A program made the translations under genes and the position numbers. 7,024 nt of DNA, taken from positions 1 to 7,024 of the forward strand of contig CACZRJ010000192.1 in NCBI GenBank assembly GCA_902783535.1. Direction: 5' to 3'. The DNA is from an uncultured Ruminococcus sp. GTDB lineage: Bacteria > Bacillota > Clostridia > Oscillospirales > CAG-382. The notes beneath the pieces were generated by a model. The model was not told the DNA's origin. It was given only the letters and a program-made list of their open reading frames with translations, and did no database searches. Below, piece by piece: positions 1 through 6,311 of the stretch. Within the stretch, counting starts at the first letter, position 1. The number at the start of each line of letters is the position of its first letter.

Positions 1-671
1 ACGAAGTCGGAGCCTACCTCATGGTCGACATGGCGCACATCGCGGGGCTGGTCGCCGCGGGTCTCCATCCCTCGCCCGTCCCCTATGCGGACGTCGTCAC
101 GACCACCACGCACAAAACGTTGCGCGGGCCGCGCGGCGGAATGATCCTTTGCAAAGAACAGTACGCGAAGCAGATCGACAAAGCGATCTTCCCGGGCACC
201 CAGGGCGGCCCGCTCATGCACATCATCGCCGCGAAGGCGGTCGCGTTCGGAGAAGCGCTCACGCCGGAATTCCGCGAATATCAGAAGCGCATTGTGGAAA
301 ACGCTTCTCACCTGAGCGAAGAACTGATCAGACGCGGGGTCACCATCGTCTCCGGCGGCACCGACAACCACCTGATGACGGTCGACCTGCGCGGGACAAA
401 TGTGACCGGCAAGGAACTGGAGCACCGGCTGGACGAAGTGAACATCACCGCCAACAAGAACACCGTTCCGAACGATCCGCAGAGCCCGTCCGTCACCAGC
501 GGTCTGCGCATCGGAACGCCCGCGGTGACCACGCGCGGATTCGGAAAACCGGAAATGGAGCTGATCGCCGGCTGGATCTCCGATGCGATCAATGCGTTCG
601 ACGCCAACAAGGCACGCATCAAAGCCGAGGCGGTCGAACTTTGCGCGAAGTATCCGATCTATCAGGACTAG
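1..671 (+). CDS. glyA: Serine hydroxymethyltransferase, 3' part (5' end outside window)
   Basis: This cytosolic PLP enzyme interconverts serine plus tetrahydrofolate with glycine plus 5,10-methylene-tetrahydrofolate, feeding one-carbon metabolism. The reading frame is open from the window edge (codons in frame from base 3) to the TAG at 669-671. About 223 codons are visible of a family length near 410-420, so this is the C-terminal half plus part of the large domain. DMAHIAGL (from about base 27) carries the Asp that contacts the PLP pyridine nitrogen. TTTTHKTLRGPRGG contains the Schiff-base lysine at codon 114-116. The PGTQGGP stretch follows, and SGLRIGTPA (Arg codon 507-509) supplies the Arg that binds the substrate carboxylate. 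All key residues visible are intact. The gene is followed 58 bases later by its own terminator, so it is not part of the downstream sugar locus. The family assignment is essentially certain. Confidence 0.97.
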   Translation, partial: EVGAYLMVDMAHIAGLVAAGLHPSPVPYADVVTTTTHKTLRGPRGGMILCKEQYAKQIDKAIFPGTQGGPLMHIIAAKAVAFGEALTPEFREYQKRIVENASHLSEELIRRGVTIVSGGTDNHLMTVDLRGTNVTGKELEHRLDEVNITANKNTVPNDPQSPSVTSGLRIGTPAVTTRGFGKPEMELIAGWISDAINAFDANKARIKAEAVELCAKYPIYQD

Positions 672-729
672 TTTTTTCCTCGGCGTACGGCCGGGAAATC
701 CCGGACTAAAAAATGACAGCATGACTGAT

Positions 730-765
730 GCGGGGCTCGCCCGAAAGGGGCGGGCCCTGCTTTTT
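730..765 (+). terminator. Intrinsic terminator of glyA
   Basis: The arms at 730-742 and 748-760 form a 13-bp GC-rich stem with two G-U wobbles. The loop is GAAAG (743-747), and five T residues follow directly (761-765). It lies 58 bases after the glyA stop, ending that transcript before the transporter promoter. Confidence 0.85.
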
Positions 766-791
766 CGATGCCCGCGTGATTTCGACGGAAA

Positions 792-812
792 CGGATTCTT
801 TCGCGAAATCCG
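792..812. promoter_or_regulatory. Nested palindromes upstream of the transporter promoter (candidate operator)
   Basis: TTTCGCGAAA at 799-808 is a perfect 10-bp palindrome. It is overlapped by a second inverted repeat with arms CGGATT (792-797) and AATCCG (807-812). The site ends about 10 bases before the -35 box at 822, a common position for a regulator of that promoter. No regulator gene is visible in the window and I do not recognise the motif as belonging to a known family, so its role is inference. Confidence 0.3.
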
Positions 813-821
813 TAGAATTAT

Positions 822-849
822 TTGACAAAACTCGGGAATCGAGTATAAT
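822..849 (+). promoter_or_regulatory. Sigma-A/sigma70-type promoter of the transporter
   Basis: TTGACA (822-827) and TATAAT (844-849) both match consensus exactly, with a 16-base spacer. Transcription would start near 856, giving a leader of about 150 bases before the transporter ATG. The spacer and its borders hold an inverted repeat, ACTCG (830-834) and CGAGT (840-844), which could be a repressor site because a protein there would block polymerase directly. Confidence 0.85.
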
Positions 850-882
850 AAATGGCAAAGAGGCAGCGCCGCGGGAGACATC

Positions 883-905
883 CCGGTTCCGCTCCGGCGG
901 ACCGG
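883..905 (+). promoter_or_regulatory. Stable leader-RNA hairpin with UNCG-type tetraloop
   Basis: Bases 883-886 plus 888-892 pair with 897-905, forming nine base pairs with one bulged T (887). A TCCG loop is closed by C-G, so in RNA this is a UNCG-class tetraloop. Two smaller hairpins compete with it: 872-876 with 881-885, and 901-905 with 911-915. None is followed by a T-run, so this is not a terminator in itself. I do not recognise a known riboswitch class. It may stabilise the transcript or modulate its translation; function is inferred. Confidence 0.35.
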
Positions 906-959
906 CGCGGCCGGTTTGGAATGAAAAAGAAAAAGAAATAAAGAAACGAAAGGAGTCAT

Positions 960-1064
960 ATGCGGGCGGGCGGCAGACGAACGGCGGCCCGCCGTATGAA
1001 AGCGACATGTCAGAAGAAATCAAGCGAGAGGACGGCAGTAAGGGAAAGAACTACATTTCCCTGA
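960..1064 (+). CDS. Possible 34-residue leader ORF overlapping the transporter start
   Basis: AAAGGAG at 949-955 is the best ribosome binding site in this leader, and the ATG at 960 sits four bases after it. That ATG opens a 34-codon frame ending in TGA at 1062-1064, which runs through the transporter ATG at 1007 in another frame. The predicted peptide is Arg/Lys/Thr-rich with no recognisable domain. It could be a real leader peptide that couples translation to the transporter. It could instead be a sign that one base is missing between 962 and 1007, in which case the binding site belongs to the transporter. I cannot tell these apart from the sequence. It is listed because it affects the transporter start. 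Confidence 0.25.
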   Translation: MRAGGRRTAARRMKATCQKKSSERTAVRERTTFP

Positions 1065-2512
1065 CGAGCGGCCTTAAGGGAAAAGACTACATCGGCTACG
1101 CAATGGGCGATTTCGCGGGGTGTTTGTGCTTTGCGACGGTGACCACGCTTTTGCAGAAGTACTACACCGACATTCTCGGACTCAGCCCGCTGTTCATCAT
1201 GATCATGTTCATCGTCGCCCGCGTCTGGGACGCGATCAACGACCCGATCATGGGCCGGATCGTCGACAGACGGAAAGCGGATGAAAAAGGACGCTACCGC
1301 GTCTGGATGAAATTCATCGCGATCCCGCTTGCCGCGGCGACCGTCCTGATGTTCCTTCCGAACACCGGCATCGCGCAGGCGCTCGGCACGACGGGCGTGT
1401 GCATCTACGCGACTTTCACGTATATCCTTTTCGGCATGATCTACACCATGCACCAGATCCCCTACGGGTCGCTGGCATCCGTCGTCACGACGGACGTCAA
1501 GGAAAGGAACAAGCTGTCCGTATTCCGTTCCGTCGGCGCAGCGCTCGGTTCGATCCCGGTCCTGGGGATCACGATGATATGGGCCAAGAAAACGACGCTC
1601 GAGGACGGCTCGACCGTTTCCCAGGTCCAGCACCTTCCGATCATCATCGGCGTCGCGCTGAGCGCGGTCGCCGCCGCGGCCCTGCTTTTCCTTGCATACA
1701 AGTGGAACAAGGAACGCATTCGCACCGTGGAAAACAAGGGCGCGAAGAAGGGAGAGGCCGTGGCGATCATCAAGACGCTGCTGAAGAACCGCTCCTTCCT
1801 GGGCGCGTGTCTGGTCGGCATGTTCCTTCTGGCCGGACAGATGTTCACGCAATCCTTCTATACCTATCTGTTCAACGACATGTTCAAGATGAACTGGATG
1901 AACATGGTATCCATGGTCTGCACCTATCTGCCCATGGCGGTCCTGATGCTCTTCGCCGGAAAACTGGTCCATAAGTTCGGCAAGAAAGAGATCTGCGCGG
2001 TCGGCGCCGCCATCGCCGCCGTGGCCAACCTGGCGCTGCTGGTCCTTCAGCCGGTCATCGTCGGATTCCCGCCGCTGTTCCTGCTCTTCTGTCTCCTCGC
2101 CGGCGTCGGCCTGTCCATCATTACGCTGGAGATCTGGGCGCTCGCGACGGACGCCATCGACGACGTGGAAGTCAAGACCGGAAAACGCAACGACGGAACC
2201 AGCTATTCCATTTTCATGTTCTTCCGGAAGCTCGGACAGGTGCTTGCCGCAGTGGCGGTCAACGCAGCCCTGCTCGCCATGAACTATTTTGTCCAGACGG
2301 ACGTCACGTTCAGCGGCGAACAGCTGAACACCATGTACGTCATGGCGACCGCGATCCCCGCGGCGCTGTTCGGCCTGATGGCCGTCGTCCTGCTGGTCGT
2401 TTACGGTCTGAGCCATAAAAAGACCGCGGAGCTCCAGGTCGAAAAAGAAAAAATGCTCGCGGAACAGGTCGCGAACAACGAGATCGTGGTCGGAGACCAC
2501 GGCGAAAACTGA
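1007..2512 (+). CDS. GPH-family sugar:cation symporter (MelB/YihO/YicJ-like, MFS fold)
   Basis: A 501-residue inner-membrane transporter expected to import a sugar or glycoside with Na+ or H+, the family's normal length and mode. About twelve hydrophobic segments are visible. GPH signatures are clear. D35 (in GDFA), D75 and D79 (in WDAINDPIMGR) match the cation/sugar-binding Asp residues 19, 55 and 59 of MelB. The loop RRKADEKGRYRVW follows them. MHQIPYGSLASVVTTD is at 148-163, with KERNKLSVFR after it. K408 aligns with MelB Lys377. The C-terminal tail (about 468-501) is charged and cytoplasmic. The frame is open back to 728, but nothing upstream is transporter-like, so ATG 1007 was chosen. 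It lacks a good ribosome binding site; the strong one at 949-955 points to an ATG in another frame. The gene has its own promoter and terminator and converges on an esterase-GH31 operon. Substrate is not provable; the nearby YihQ-like gene makes a sulfoquinovoside plausible. Confidence 0.9.
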   Translation: MSEEIKREDGSKGKNYISLTSGLKGKDYIGYAMGDFAGCLCFATVTTLLQKYYTDILGLSPLFIMIMFIVARVWDAINDPIMGRIVDRRKADEKGRYRVWMKFIAIPLAAATVLMFLPNTGIAQALGTTGVCIYATFTYILFGMIYTMHQIPYGSLASVVTTDVKERNKLSVFRSVGAALGSIPVLGITMIWAKKTTLEDGSTVSQVQHLPIIIGVALSAVAAAALLFLAYKWNKERIRTVENKGAKKGEAVAIIKTLLKNRSFLGACLVGMFLLAGQMFTQSFYTYLFNDMFKMNWMNMVSMVCTYLPMAVLMLFAGKLVHKFGKKEICAVGAAIAAVANLALLVLQPVIVGFPPLFLLFCLLAGVGLSIITLEIWALATDAIDDVEVKTGKRNDGTSYSIFMFFRKLGQVLAAVAVNAALLAMNYFVQTDVTFSGEQLNTMYVMATAIPAALFGLMAVVLLVVYGLSHKKTAELQVEKEKMLAEQVANNEIVVGDHGEN

Positions 2513-2549
2513 ACCGGGCGCATCACATAACGGACACACGTAAAAAGCG

Positions 2550-2588
2550 TCGCGGCGAAGCTGAAATTGCTTCGCCGCGATCTTTTTT
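2550..2588. terminator. Bidirectional intrinsic terminator between convergent genes
   Basis: The arms 2550-2561 and 2569-2580 form a perfect 12-bp stem around a seven-base loop (2562-2568). On the plus strand six T residues follow (2583-2588). On the minus strand five T residues follow shortly after the stem (complement of the A-run at 2542-2546). It therefore ends both the transporter transcript and the oppositely directed GH31 transcript, whose stop codons lie 37 and 25 bases away. Confidence 0.92.
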
Positions 2589-2605
2589 GCAGATCTCTTT
2601 TTCCG

Positions 2606-4801
2606 TCAGACCACAGAGAGCGTCCGGCCGTACCGGTCATGCAGAACGGCGCGCTCGCCGGCTTTCAGTCCCCTGAACGTCACGGTGTCTTTTCCGCATT
2701 CCGCGCTTAAGACGCGGCAGCGGTTGTCCGGGGACGGGTCGTCGTAGTAAGCATATTCCATTTTGCCTTTCTCCGGCGGAAAAACGTGGAAGACGACGCC
2801 GTCTTCCTCGAGCGGAAGGACGGAGCCGCTCCGGATGAAGAAGACGGGCAGGTCGTCCGGCGGCGCCGGCACTGTTACGGTGCCCTCAAACCATTGTCCT
2901 CCGCGGTACCACCCGCCGTCCGCGTCCGGGAGGTCGACGGTCAGTTCCTTCACGCCCGGGTCGAATACGGAACAGCACAGGACTGCCTGGCCGCACAGGA
3001 AAAAGTCGCTGTCGTCGGGCTCGTCCGGAAACGCGAGAAACAGAGGCGCGAGCAGGGGCGCGTAAGTTTCCACGGCGCGGTTCGCCTCGCTGTAGAGATA
3101 CGGGACCAGGGAAGCGCGGAAGCGGAACAGCTTCTGCACCGCCGGCATCAGGTCTTCGTACAGCCACGGCATGGTGACGCTCCCGTCCTCTTTCCAGGAA
3201 TGCAGGACGAAACGGGGCGTGAACAGCCCGTACTGGATCCAGCGCAGGAACAGCTCGCGGTCCGGCTTCGGCCCGGCAAATCCGCAGATGTCCTGCCCGA
3301 ACAGCCGGAACCCGGACAGCGCCATCGTCATGGCCATCCGGTGGTTGGACCGGAACTCCGGAAACGAGGTGCGGTTGTCGCCGGTCCAGGTCTGCGCGAC
3401 CCGCTCCGTTCCGGCGATCCCGCTCCGGCTGACGGCCATCCTGCGGCCTTCGTCCGGAACGGCGGCGCGGGAAGCCATGGCCATCAGCAGGGAGAAGAGC
3501 GGCCGGATCAGCTTCGCCCGGACCGGATGTCCGAACCCGTCCGCGAAGACATCGGCGTCGCGCACGTCGTATTCGTTGTTGTCGTTCCAGATCGCGTCGT
3601 ATCCGCGGTCCACGAGTTCCTTTTTCACGCATTCCGTCCAGAAATCGAAGGCCCCGTCGTTCGTGAAATCCAGGTAGGAGCCCTCGCCGCCCCAGAAGGG
3701 GAAGACCGCGGGCGTCCCGTCCGCGTAGTGCAGGAACCATCCGTTTTCCGCGATGCGACCGTACAGCGGATGATCCGTCAGGAACGCGGGCTTGACGTTC
3801 GGAAGAAAATGGATGCCCTGCGCGAGGAAATCGGAAGCCAGTTTTTCGGGGGATGGGATCTTGTCCCTGTTCCAGTGGAAGACGTACCGTTTTTCCCCGA
3901 TCTGCGTGTATCCGCTGGACAGATAGAATCCGCCGCAGTCGATGTCATAGGACCTGATCTTTTCCAAAAAGCCGCGCAGCTGCCTGTCCGCGTCGGGCGC
4001 GTCCGTGTAGGACATGGTGGACCCGGCATAATGGAAAGACCACTCCGGAGGGAGCGACGCTTTTCCGGTCAGCCGCATGAAGCGGTGGAGGATCTCGGAA
4101 ACGGTTCCGAACAGCACGTAATAGACCAGGACCGGCTCTTCGAAATGCGCGTATTTGAAAGGCGGGTAGTAATTGTTGATCTCGCTGCCGAGGTCGAGCA
4201 CCCCGTTGGAATAGGTGTCGTAAAAAATGCCGTAGCTGCCGGCGGAATTCCGGCAGATATAGAAGGGGACCTGCTTGTACAAAGGGTCGCTGGACGAGGC
4301 GTCGAAGCCCATCGCGTCCGTTGTTTCCATCCGGAAGCGGCGCCCCGCCTTGTTGACGGAGCCGGTCTTGTCCCCGAGCCCGTAGATATGCTCGCCCTCT
4401 TCCCGGGTGATATAGTGATAACTGCCTTCGCCGAGCTCTCCTTCGAAGTTGTAGGCGAGTCCCTGCCGGTCGGCGAACAGCAGTTTTCCGTCCTTCCGGT
4501 ATTCGATCCGCAGATTTTCCGTTTCGACGGTGATGTTTACGTCGTCGATCCGGAGATCGTCTCCCTGCGGCAGCGGGTCCAGCCCGTCCGTCGAGAGCCG
4601 GTCCCGTCCGTGACGGGGCATGACGGCGTCGTCCGGGCAGACGGAGTAGGTCGGAAACAGGGTCTCCGACTGACCCGAAGGATAGAGCGCGACGCGCATC
4701 ATATGCGCGAAAAAGTCCAGCCGCGCCTCCCATCCGTCTGCTCTGTAGATCCGGAACGCGGGGCCCTGTCCTTCCGGCCGGAACGCGTGATGCCACTTCA
4801 T
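2606..4801 (-). CDS. Intracellular GH31 alpha-glycosidase
   Basis: A 731-residue retaining glycoside hydrolase of family 31, expected to release terminal alpha-linked sugars (glucose, xylose or galactose type) from imported glycosides. Order of parts: an N-terminal beta-sandwich (about 1-245) with the GH31 motif HIYGLGDKTG (138-147); a (beta/alpha)8 barrel (about 250-580); then C-terminal beta domains. The nucleophile is expected to be D407 in IWNDNNEYD (404-412), the family's W-x-D-x-N-E position. The acid/base is D475 in WTGDN (472-476). SRSG (458-461) and HSW (534-536) are further typical barrel motifs. There is no signal peptide, so it acts in the cytoplasm. The ATG at 4801 has AAGGAG seven bases upstream (4809-4814) and overlaps the esterase stop as ATGA, indicating co-translation. 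The nucleophile motif with Asn-Asn before Glu differs from the classic WxDMNE and from YihQ's WMADFGE, so this is not a sulfoquinovosidase and its substrate cannot be fixed by eye. Confidence 0.93.
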   Translation of the reverse strand: MKWHHAFRPEGQGPAFRIYRADGWEARLDFFAHMMRVALYPSGQSETLFPTYSVCPDDAVMPRHGRDRLSTDGLDPLPQGDDLRIDDVNITVETENLRIEYRKDGKLLFADRQGLAYNFEGELGEGSYHYITREEGEHIYGLGDKTGSVNKAGRRFRMETTDAMGFDASSSDPLYKQVPFYICRNSAGSYGIFYDTYSNGVLDLGSEINNYYPPFKYAHFEEPVLVYYVLFGTVSEILHRFMRLTGKASLPPEWSFHYAGSTMSYTDAPDADRQLRGFLEKIRSYDIDCGGFYLSSGYTQIGEKRYVFHWNRDKIPSPEKLASDFLAQGIHFLPNVKPAFLTDHPLYGRIAENGWFLHYADGTPAVFPFWGGEGSYLDFTNDGAFDFWTECVKKELVDRGYDAIWNDNNEYDVRDADVFADGFGHPVRAKLIRPLFSLLMAMASRAAVPDEGRRMAVSRSGIAGTERVAQTWTGDNRTSFPEFRSNHRMAMTMALSGFRLFGQDICGFAGPKPDRELFLRWIQYGLFTPRFVLHSWKEDGSVTMPWLYEDLMPAVQKLFRFRASLVPYLYSEANRAVETYAPLLAPLFLAFPDEPDDSDFFLCGQAVLCCSVFDPGVKELTVDLPDADGGWYRGGQWFEGTVTVPAPPDDLPVFFIRSGSVLPLEEDGVVFHVFPPEKGKMEYAYYDDPSPDNRCRVLSAECGKDTVTFRGLKAGERAVLHDRYGRTLSVV

Positions 4802-4814
4802 GACGGGTCTCCTT
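4798..4814 (-). promoter_or_regulatory. ATGA stop/start overlap with internal ribosome binding site
   Basis: On the minus strand the esterase TGA (4798-4800) overlaps the GH31 ATG (4799-4801) by the shared ATGA. A good AAGGAG site lies inside the end of the esterase gene. This is the classic arrangement for translational coupling, and it implies that the two proteins are made together. Confidence 0.75.
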
Positions 4815-6135
4815 TTTTAAACGTATTGCGCAGCAGTTTTCCGATCTTCGGACGCGCCATGCACGCACCTTCGTCCGAGAACCGCATCGCGCGTCCGCGG
4901 CAGATGTCCCAGACGGGGGCGCCGTCGTGATTCGGGTCCCCGGTTTCGGCAAAGCGGGCGAAATAGTCCATCATGAGTCCGGACGCGCGTTCGTCGCTTT
5001 CCGCATACGGCCTCCAGGAGGAAGCCAATGTTCCGAACGCGTACCGGAGGTCGGCTGAATGGAAGGCCTGACTGTTGTCCCCCTTCGCGTCGATGTCGAA
5101 ATAGTACAGATATCCGCCGTGCGCTTTCGCGTATTTCTTCGAGACGTGCGCCAGCAGGACCGTATACATGTCGTTGTTCGTGAATCCGATGATGAGCGGG
5201 ACTTCCTTCGGGTGCCGGATCAGCCGGTCGATCCCTTCCGGAAGCAGAAAGTGATCGACGACCGGCATGGTGTTGTAGGTGTTGTCCTTGCGGCGCGTTT
5301 TCTGCGTTTCGACCGCCTGCAGGAGTTCTTTCGGGCCGATTTTCCGGATCTCGTCCAGCGTTTTGCAGCCGCACAGGTCCATCACTTCCTTCCAGTAGGA
5401 ACGGGTCTGCTCGCAGGGCTTCGGGAGAGAAAATTTCGGAAATCTTCCCGCACCGGACATCATGATCGCCTTGTGGAAAAGGTCCTTTGCGCGCGGGCTG
5501 CAGAGAAGATACTGGATGGACATCGCGCCAGCGGACTGTCCCATCACGGTCACGTTGGAATTGTCTCCGCGGAATCCCGAAATGTGCGTCTGCACCCAGA
5601 CGAGCGACTGCATCATGTCGTCCAGCCCGAAGTTTCCGTCTCTGCCCTCCGACGCGTAAACGTCCTCGTGCGTAAAATATCCGAACACGCCGACGCGGTA
5701 CTGCGCGAAAACGACGACGCAGCCGCGGGACGCGAGGCGAGACCCGTCGAAGGGAGAGGAATTGATGGAACCGCTGTCGAACCCGCCGCCGTGAAAGAAC
5801 ACGATGACCGGGAGACGGTCTCCTTTTTCCGGCGTGAAAACGTTCAGGTTCAGCCCCTTTTCCTCGTCGTAGGTGAATTGGATGCCTTCCCGGAATTCCC
5901 GGTGGTAGAATTTCCTTTCCGGGATCTCCAGATGCTCGAATTCCGGCCACGCGCGCTTCTGCATGCAGGCGGGCCCGGGAAAACGGGCGTCCACCTCCTT
6001 ATCGTAGGAGCGGATGACGGACGCGTATTCGAACCGTCCGGCGCGGGCATAAGGGATCCCGCGGAAGACTTCGCATCCGTTTTCGACGCATCCGAGGAAA
6101 GAACCGGTATTCGTTTGAAGCAGACAGGTTTCCAT
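4798..6135 (-). CDS. Type-B carboxylesterase (alpha/beta hydrolase), cytoplasmic
   Basis: A 445-residue serine esterase of the carboxylesterase type-B/cholinesterase fold, expected to hydrolyse carboxylic esters. Numbering from the ATG at 6135: FRGIPYA (24-30) is the type-B N-terminal motif; HGGGF (115-119) is the oxyanion hole; GQSAG (199-203) holds nucleophile S201; D322 in GFTNND sits where pNB esterase has its catalytic Glu; H359 in AFHSADLRYAFG is the likely catalytic His. ATG 6135 was chosen because GGAGG lies five bases upstream (6141-6145); an in-frame GTG at 6159 would overlap that site. There is no signal peptide or lipobox, so it works inside the cell. It is somewhat short for the family (usually about 480-550). 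It is first in an operon with GH31, which suggests that it strips ester groups (acetyl, acyl or aromatic) from an imported glycoside before or after glycosidic cleavage. The natural ester is unknown. Confidence 0.92.
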   Translation of the reverse strand: METCLLQTNTGSFLGCVENGCEVFRGIPYARAGRFEYASVIRSYDKEVDARFPGPACMQKRAWPEFEHLEIPERKFYHREFREGIQFTYDEEKGLNLNVFTPEKGDRLPVIVFFHGGGFDSGSINSSPFDGSRLASRGCVVVFAQYRVGVFGYFTHEDVYASEGRDGNFGLDDMMQSLVWVQTHISGFRGDNSNVTVMGQSAGAMSIQYLLCSPRAKDLFHKAIMMSGAGRFPKFSLPKPCEQTRSYWKEVMDLCGCKTLDEIRKIGPKELLQAVETQKTRRKDNTYNTMPVVDHFLLPEGIDRLIRHPKEVPLIIGFTNNDMYTVLLAHVSKKYAKAHGGYLYYFDIDAKGDNSQAFHSADLRYAFGTLASSWRPYAESDERASGLMMDYFARFAETGDPNHDGAPVWDICRGRAMRFSDEGACMARPKIGKLLRNTFKKGDPS

Positions 6136-6176
6136 GAGGGCCTCCGTGCGGCGCGGCACGCGTTTTTCATATGCCC

Positions 6177-6206
6177 ATTATACATTTCAAGTCACGGAGA
6201 TGTCAA
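6177..6206 (-). promoter_or_regulatory. Promoter of the esterase-GH31 operon
   Basis: Read on the minus strand, TTGACA (6206-6201) and TATAAT (6182-6177) match consensus exactly with an 18-base spacer. The start of transcription would fall near 6170, leaving a short leader of about 35 bases that contains the GGAGG ribosome binding site. Confidence 0.8.
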
Positions 6207-6223
6207 CCTCGTTTTCTCACGTC

Positions 6224-6237
6224 AAAAAAACAAAAAA
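6224..6237. promoter_or_regulatory. A-tracts between divergent promoters (possible shared UP element)
   Basis: Seven A residues, a C and six more A residues lie just upstream of the plus-strand -35 box (6242) and also upstream of the minus-strand -35 box. A-tracts in this position typically bend DNA and bind the RNA polymerase alpha subunit. One element could therefore raise both divergent promoters. The role is inferred from position. Confidence 0.4.
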
Positions 6238-6241
6238 CCGC

Positions 6242-6269
6242 TTGCATTTTCGGAAGCGCGTGATATAAT
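6242..6269 (+). promoter_or_regulatory. Extended -10 promoter of the YihQ-like gene
   Basis: TGATATAAT at 6261-6269 is a perfect extended -10 (TGN plus TATAAT). The -35 at 6242-6247 (TTGCAT) is weak, 16 bases away, which is common for extended -10 promoters. An inverted repeat, CGCTT (6239-6243) with AAGCG (6254-6258), overlaps the -35. Transcription would begin near 6276, about 36 bases before the ATG. Confidence 0.75.
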
Positions 6270-6276
6270 GAAATTA

Positions 6277-6291
6277 ATTAAAGATTTTAAT
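6277..6291. promoter_or_regulatory. Candidate operator at the YihQ-like gene transcription start
   Basis: ATTAAA (6277-6282) and TTTAAT (6286-6291) are perfect inverted arms separated by GAT. The dyad is centred about 15 bases downstream of the -10 box, near +8, which is a classic repressor position. Its AT-richness raises the chance that it is coincidental. No cognate regulator is in the window. Confidence 0.35.
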
Positions 6292-6311
6292 CAAATCCGG
6301 GGAGAAGAGCC

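Noticed and set aside
691..704. Short hairpin CCGGG-AAAT-CCCGG just after glyA as a terminator
   Set aside because: It has only five base pairs and is followed by an A-run rather than a T-run. The strong terminator at 730-765 explains the end of the glyA transcript.
728..1006. Extended N-terminus for the transporter from ATG 728
   Set aside because: It would start inside the glyA terminator, before the promoter at 822-849, and the extra 93 residues look like translated non-coding DNA.
1010..2539. A 509-codon open frame on the minus strand opposite the transporter
   Set aside because: It is rich in His, Asp, Arg and Gln with no domain. It is explained as a shadow of the transmembrane transporter gene, which has conserved GPH motifs.
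2786..4930. A 714-codon open frame on the plus strand opposite the GH31 gene
   Set aside because: It is the antisense shadow of a GC-rich coding region. The translation is Arg/Val/Glu-rich, low-complexity and without any recognisable domain, while the minus-strand frame has full GH31 motifs.
6136..6159. GTG 6159 as the esterase start
   Set aside because: It would place the GGAGG site (6141-6145) inside the coding region. ATG 6135 is correctly spaced from that site and begins a typical type-B N-terminus.
6190..6225. Repeated GTCA(A/C) words in the divergent promoter region as a direct-repeat operator
   Set aside because: The words are only four to five bases long and spaced unevenly (11 and 19 bases), and one is part of the minus-strand -35 box. 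Chance is sufficient.
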